The translations under genes and the position numbers were made by a program. Shown one piece after another: positions 1 to 6,706 of a stretch of 6,706 nt of DNA. The notes under the pieces were generated by a model that saw only the letters and a program-made list of their open reading frames with translations, was not told the origin of the DNA and searched no databases. How positions within the stretch are numbered: the first letter of the stretch is position 1; each line of letters begins with the position of its first letter. Origin of the DNA: an uncultured Nostocoides sp. Lineage in GTDB: Bacteria; Actinomycetota; Actinomycetes; Actinomycetales; Dermatophilaceae. Location of the stretch: contig CAKZIH010000109.1 of assembly GCA_936931335.1 (NCBI GenBank), positions 1 through 6,706 of the forward strand, written 5' to 3'.

Positions 1-1
1 C

Positions 2-97
2 CGCATCTCCTTCCTGCTCTTTACGATCGCCTGCCTCGTTGGGCGGGTGGCCCGCTTCATGGTGCTGGCCTGGCCGCTAGCCGCTGCGCTGAACTGA
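2..97 (+). CDS. C-terminal fragment of a probable integral membrane protein (possibly VTT/DedA-YqaA type)
   Basis: The frame is open from the window edge to a TGA at 95-97 and gives 31 residues that are almost entirely hydrophobic, with a Gly-Arg-x-x-Arg-Phe element followed by Leu-Ala-Trp (residues 14-24 of the fragment). A hydrophobic helix broken by a GR..RF motif near the C-terminus is reminiscent of small VTT-domain (DedA/YqaA-like) membrane proteins; this is family memory applied to a very short fragment, so the family is only a suggestion. The start and most of the gene lie outside the window. It runs convergently towards the amylopullulanase gene, whose stop is 46 bases away. No function can be assigned from this piece alone. 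A chance open frame is possible, but the composition reads like a real membrane segment. Confidence 0.5.
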   Translation, partial: RISFLLFTIACLVGRVARFMVLAWPLAAALN

Positions 98-126
98 TCA
101 AATCTGACCCGATCGGACGCAGCGGC
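80..126. terminator. Possible bidirectional terminator: GC-rich inverted repeat in a convergent gap
   Basis: Bases 80-88 (GCCGCTGCG) and 118-126 (CGCAGCGGC) are perfect reverse complements, giving a 9-bp GC-rich stem with a 29-base loop. A second register also pairs: 72-78 with 121-127. The repeat begins inside the last codons of the left gene and ends about 18 bases beyond the stop codon of the leftward amylopullulanase gene, which suits a shared terminator for two converging genes. Neither strand has a clear U-tract and the loop is long, so this is a weak intrinsic-terminator candidate. It could be a chance pairing in GC-rich DNA. Confidence 0.3.
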
Positions 127-143
127 CAACGGCCCACACCGGC

Positions 144-6101
<5,958 letters not shown>

Positions 6102-6108
6102 TGTGGGG

Positions 6109-6113
6109 CTCCT
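6109..6113 (-). promoter_or_regulatory. Ribosome binding site of the amylopullulanase gene
   Basis: Read on the minus strand, AGGAG lies 7 bases before the ATG at 6099-6101. A second in-frame ATG at 6093-6095 would be 13 bases away, too far for good Shine-Dalgarno pairing, so the first ATG is the preferred start. Confidence 0.75.
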
Positions 6114-6140
6114 ATGCCGCAGCGGGTATCTGCTGCCGGA

Positions 6141-6146
6141 ACATTA
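6141..6146 (-). promoter_or_regulatory. Candidate -10 box for the amylopullulanase gene
   Basis: On the minus strand the hexamer TAATGT fits the TANNNT pattern of actinobacterial -10 elements. It would place the transcript start near 6134 and give a 5' leader of roughly 32 bases containing the AGGAG site. No convincing -35 hexamer is seen about 17 bases upstream; a TTGTCG occurs only 11 bases upstream, which is too close. Absence of a -35 is common in these bacteria and fits an activator- or repressor-controlled promoter, but the call rests on one short motif. Confidence 0.35.
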
Positions 6147-6182
6147 GGCGCCCGCTCCGACAACCGCCATGACCTGCGCGGA

Positions 6183-6196
6183 TGAAAGTTCTTGCA
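6183..6196. promoter_or_regulatory. Operator-like pseudo-palindrome upstream of the amylopullulanase gene
   Basis: On the minus strand the sequence TGCAAGAACTTTCA has two 6-base arms (TGCAAG and CTTTCA) that match in 5 of 6 positions as an inverted repeat around a 2-base centre. It stands out as an AT-richer patch in GC-rich DNA, about 55 bases upstream of the inferred transcript start. TGCAAG/CTTGCA-type elements are, from memory, found in amylase and maltose-operon promoters of Streptomyces controlled by LacI-family MalR/Reg1 regulators. A maltose- or glucose-responsive repressor site is therefore plausible, but the regulator is not in the window and the match is inferred. Confidence 0.35.
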
Positions 6197-6258
6197 GGCC
6201 CGGGTAGGCCGGCGTTGTCCCGCCTGGTGAGGTCGGCCGCCGGCTGGGCTGGGGTGCC

Positions 6259-6277
6259 GCATACCCTGCTGGTATGC
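6259..6277. promoter_or_regulatory. Perfect 7-5-7 palindrome across the metZ promoter and start codon
   Basis: GCATACC (6259-6265) and GGTATGC (6271-6277) are exact reverse complements separated by five bases. The element covers the candidate -10 box and the ATG of metZ. If the transcript begins at the ATG, the left arm is not transcribed, so a DNA operator is more likely than an RNA hairpin. The binding protein is unknown, and the site does not resemble the McbR-type methionine operator (TAGAC-N6-GTCTA) as I recall it. Confidence 0.4.
6262..6267 (+). promoter_or_regulatory. Candidate -10 box for leaderless metZ transcription
   Basis: TACCCT fits TANNNT and ends six bases before the A of the metZ ATG at 6274, the spacing typical of actinobacterial leaderless promoters, where transcription starts at the first base of the start codon. 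No Shine-Dalgarno sequence lies within 15 bases of the ATG, which supports leaderless initiation. The bases 17 upstream (around 6239-6244) do not resemble a -35 consensus. Confidence 0.5.
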
Positions 6278-6706
6278 CGAGCGAAAACCCTGCCGCTGAC
6301 CTGCGCCGTGAAACGCTCGCGGTGCGCGCCGGGCTGCGCCGCAGCCAGTTTCAGGAGACGGCCGAGGCCATGTACCTCACCTCGGGATATGTCTATGACA
6401 ACGCCGCGCAGGCCGAGGCGACCTTCACGGAGGAGATCGATCGCTACTCCTACAGTCGGTATGCCAACCCGACGGTCTCCATGTTTGAGGAGCGGCTCGC
6501 CGCGCTGGAGGGCGCCGAGGCGTGTTACGCCACGCCGACCGGGATGTCGGCGGTCTTCGCGGTGCTCGGCGGACTGTGCGCGGCGGGGGACCGGATCGTC
6601 GCCGCCAAGGCACTCTTCGGCACCTGTTACGCCATCTGCGCCGAGGTGCTGCCGCGCTGGGGTGTCGAGGCGGTCTTCGTCGACGGCACCAATCTGGACG
6701 AATGGC
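6274..6706 (+). CDS. metZ: O-succinylhomoserine sulfhydrylase, N-terminal part (cut by window edge)
   Basis: 144 codons are visible; the family is usually about 390-400 residues, so roughly the last 250 lie outside. The enzyme is a cytoplasmic, PLP-dependent Cys/Met-metabolism protein that makes homocysteine from O-succinylhomoserine and sulfide in methionine synthesis. Evidence is the family-like opening ETLAVRAG (13-20) and the FQETAEAMYLTSGYVYD segment (26-42), which is close to MetZ proteins. YSRYANPT (60-67) supplies the Tyr and Arg expected to contact PLP phosphate of the partner subunit. ATPTGM (86-91) stands where the family usually has ATASGM, and LFGTCY (114-119) has F115 at the expected cofactor-stacking position. 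The Schiff-base lysine is beyond the edge. ATG 6274 is the only reasonable start: the frame has an upstream TAG at 6205-6207 and no ATG, GTG or TTG between. A related O-acetylhomoserine sulfhydrylase or cystathionine gamma-synthase is less likely. The gene diverges from the amylopullulanase gene with a 172-base gap. Confidence 0.92.
   Translation, partial: MPSENPAADLRRETLAVRAGLRRSQFQETAEAMYLTSGYVYDNAAQAEATFTEEIDRYSYSRYANPTVSMFEERLAALEGAEACYATPTGMSAVFAVLGGLCAAGDRIVAAKALFGTCYAICAEVLPRWGVEAVFVDGTNLDEW

Noticed and set aside
124..134. GGCC-N3-GGCC mini-hairpin after the amylopullulanase stop
   Set aside because: A four-base stem without a following U-tract is too weak to call as a terminator.
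6119..6136. Short inverted repeat GCAGC-N8-GCTGC in the presumed amylopullulanase leader
   Set aside because: Five-base GC arms with an eight-base spacer are common by chance in GC-rich DNA, and it only partly overlaps the inferred transcript.
6102..6273. Possible SAM riboswitch or T-box ahead of metZ
   Set aside because: No riboswitch-like conserved core or strong terminator hairpin is visible, and the metZ start looks leaderless, which leaves no leader RNA.

Overview
The window is GC-rich with strongly GC-biased third codon positions. It encodes a large secreted multi-domain starch-degrading enzyme and a gene that appears to be translated from a leaderless transcript. Together these suggest a high-GC Gram-positive bacterium (Actinomycetota). 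Nothing in the sequence allows a safe genus call.

Layout, left to right. Positions 1-97 (+ strand) hold the last 31 codons of a small hydrophobic protein, probably the end of an integral membrane protein. Positions 98-143 are a short convergent intergenic gap; a GC-rich inverted repeat (arms 80-88 and 118-126) may terminate transcription there. Positions 144-6101 (- strand) are one very long gene for a 1985-residue exported amylopullulanase. Its order is signal peptide, X25 starch-binding-type module, GH13 alpha-amylase, beta-sandwich domains, charged Ser/Ala/Asp/Lys linker, two tandem X25 modules, pullulanase N2 domain, CBM48, pullulanase-type GH13 domain and a C-terminal beta domain. Positions 6102-6273 are a divergent intergenic region. 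It holds the amylopullulanase ribosome binding site, a candidate -10 box and an operator-like pseudo-palindrome. It also holds a TANNNT box placed for leaderless transcription of the rightward gene, with a perfect 7-5-7 palindrome over that start. Positions 6274-6706 (+ strand) are the first 144 codons of metZ (O-succinylhomoserine sulfhydrylase), cut by the window edge.

Function. The amylopullulanase combines cutting of alpha-1,4 bonds (N-terminal catalytic domain) with debranching at alpha-1,6 bonds (C-terminal catalytic domain), so one secreted polypeptide could convert starch, glycogen or pullulan to short maltooligosaccharides. No transporter or maltose regulator gene lies in the window. 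metZ belongs to methionine biosynthesis and has no evident functional link to the enzyme; the two only share a divergent control region.

I found no previously undescribed system. The points most worth a second look are the two-enzyme fusion architecture and the palindrome overlapping the apparent leaderless start of metZ.
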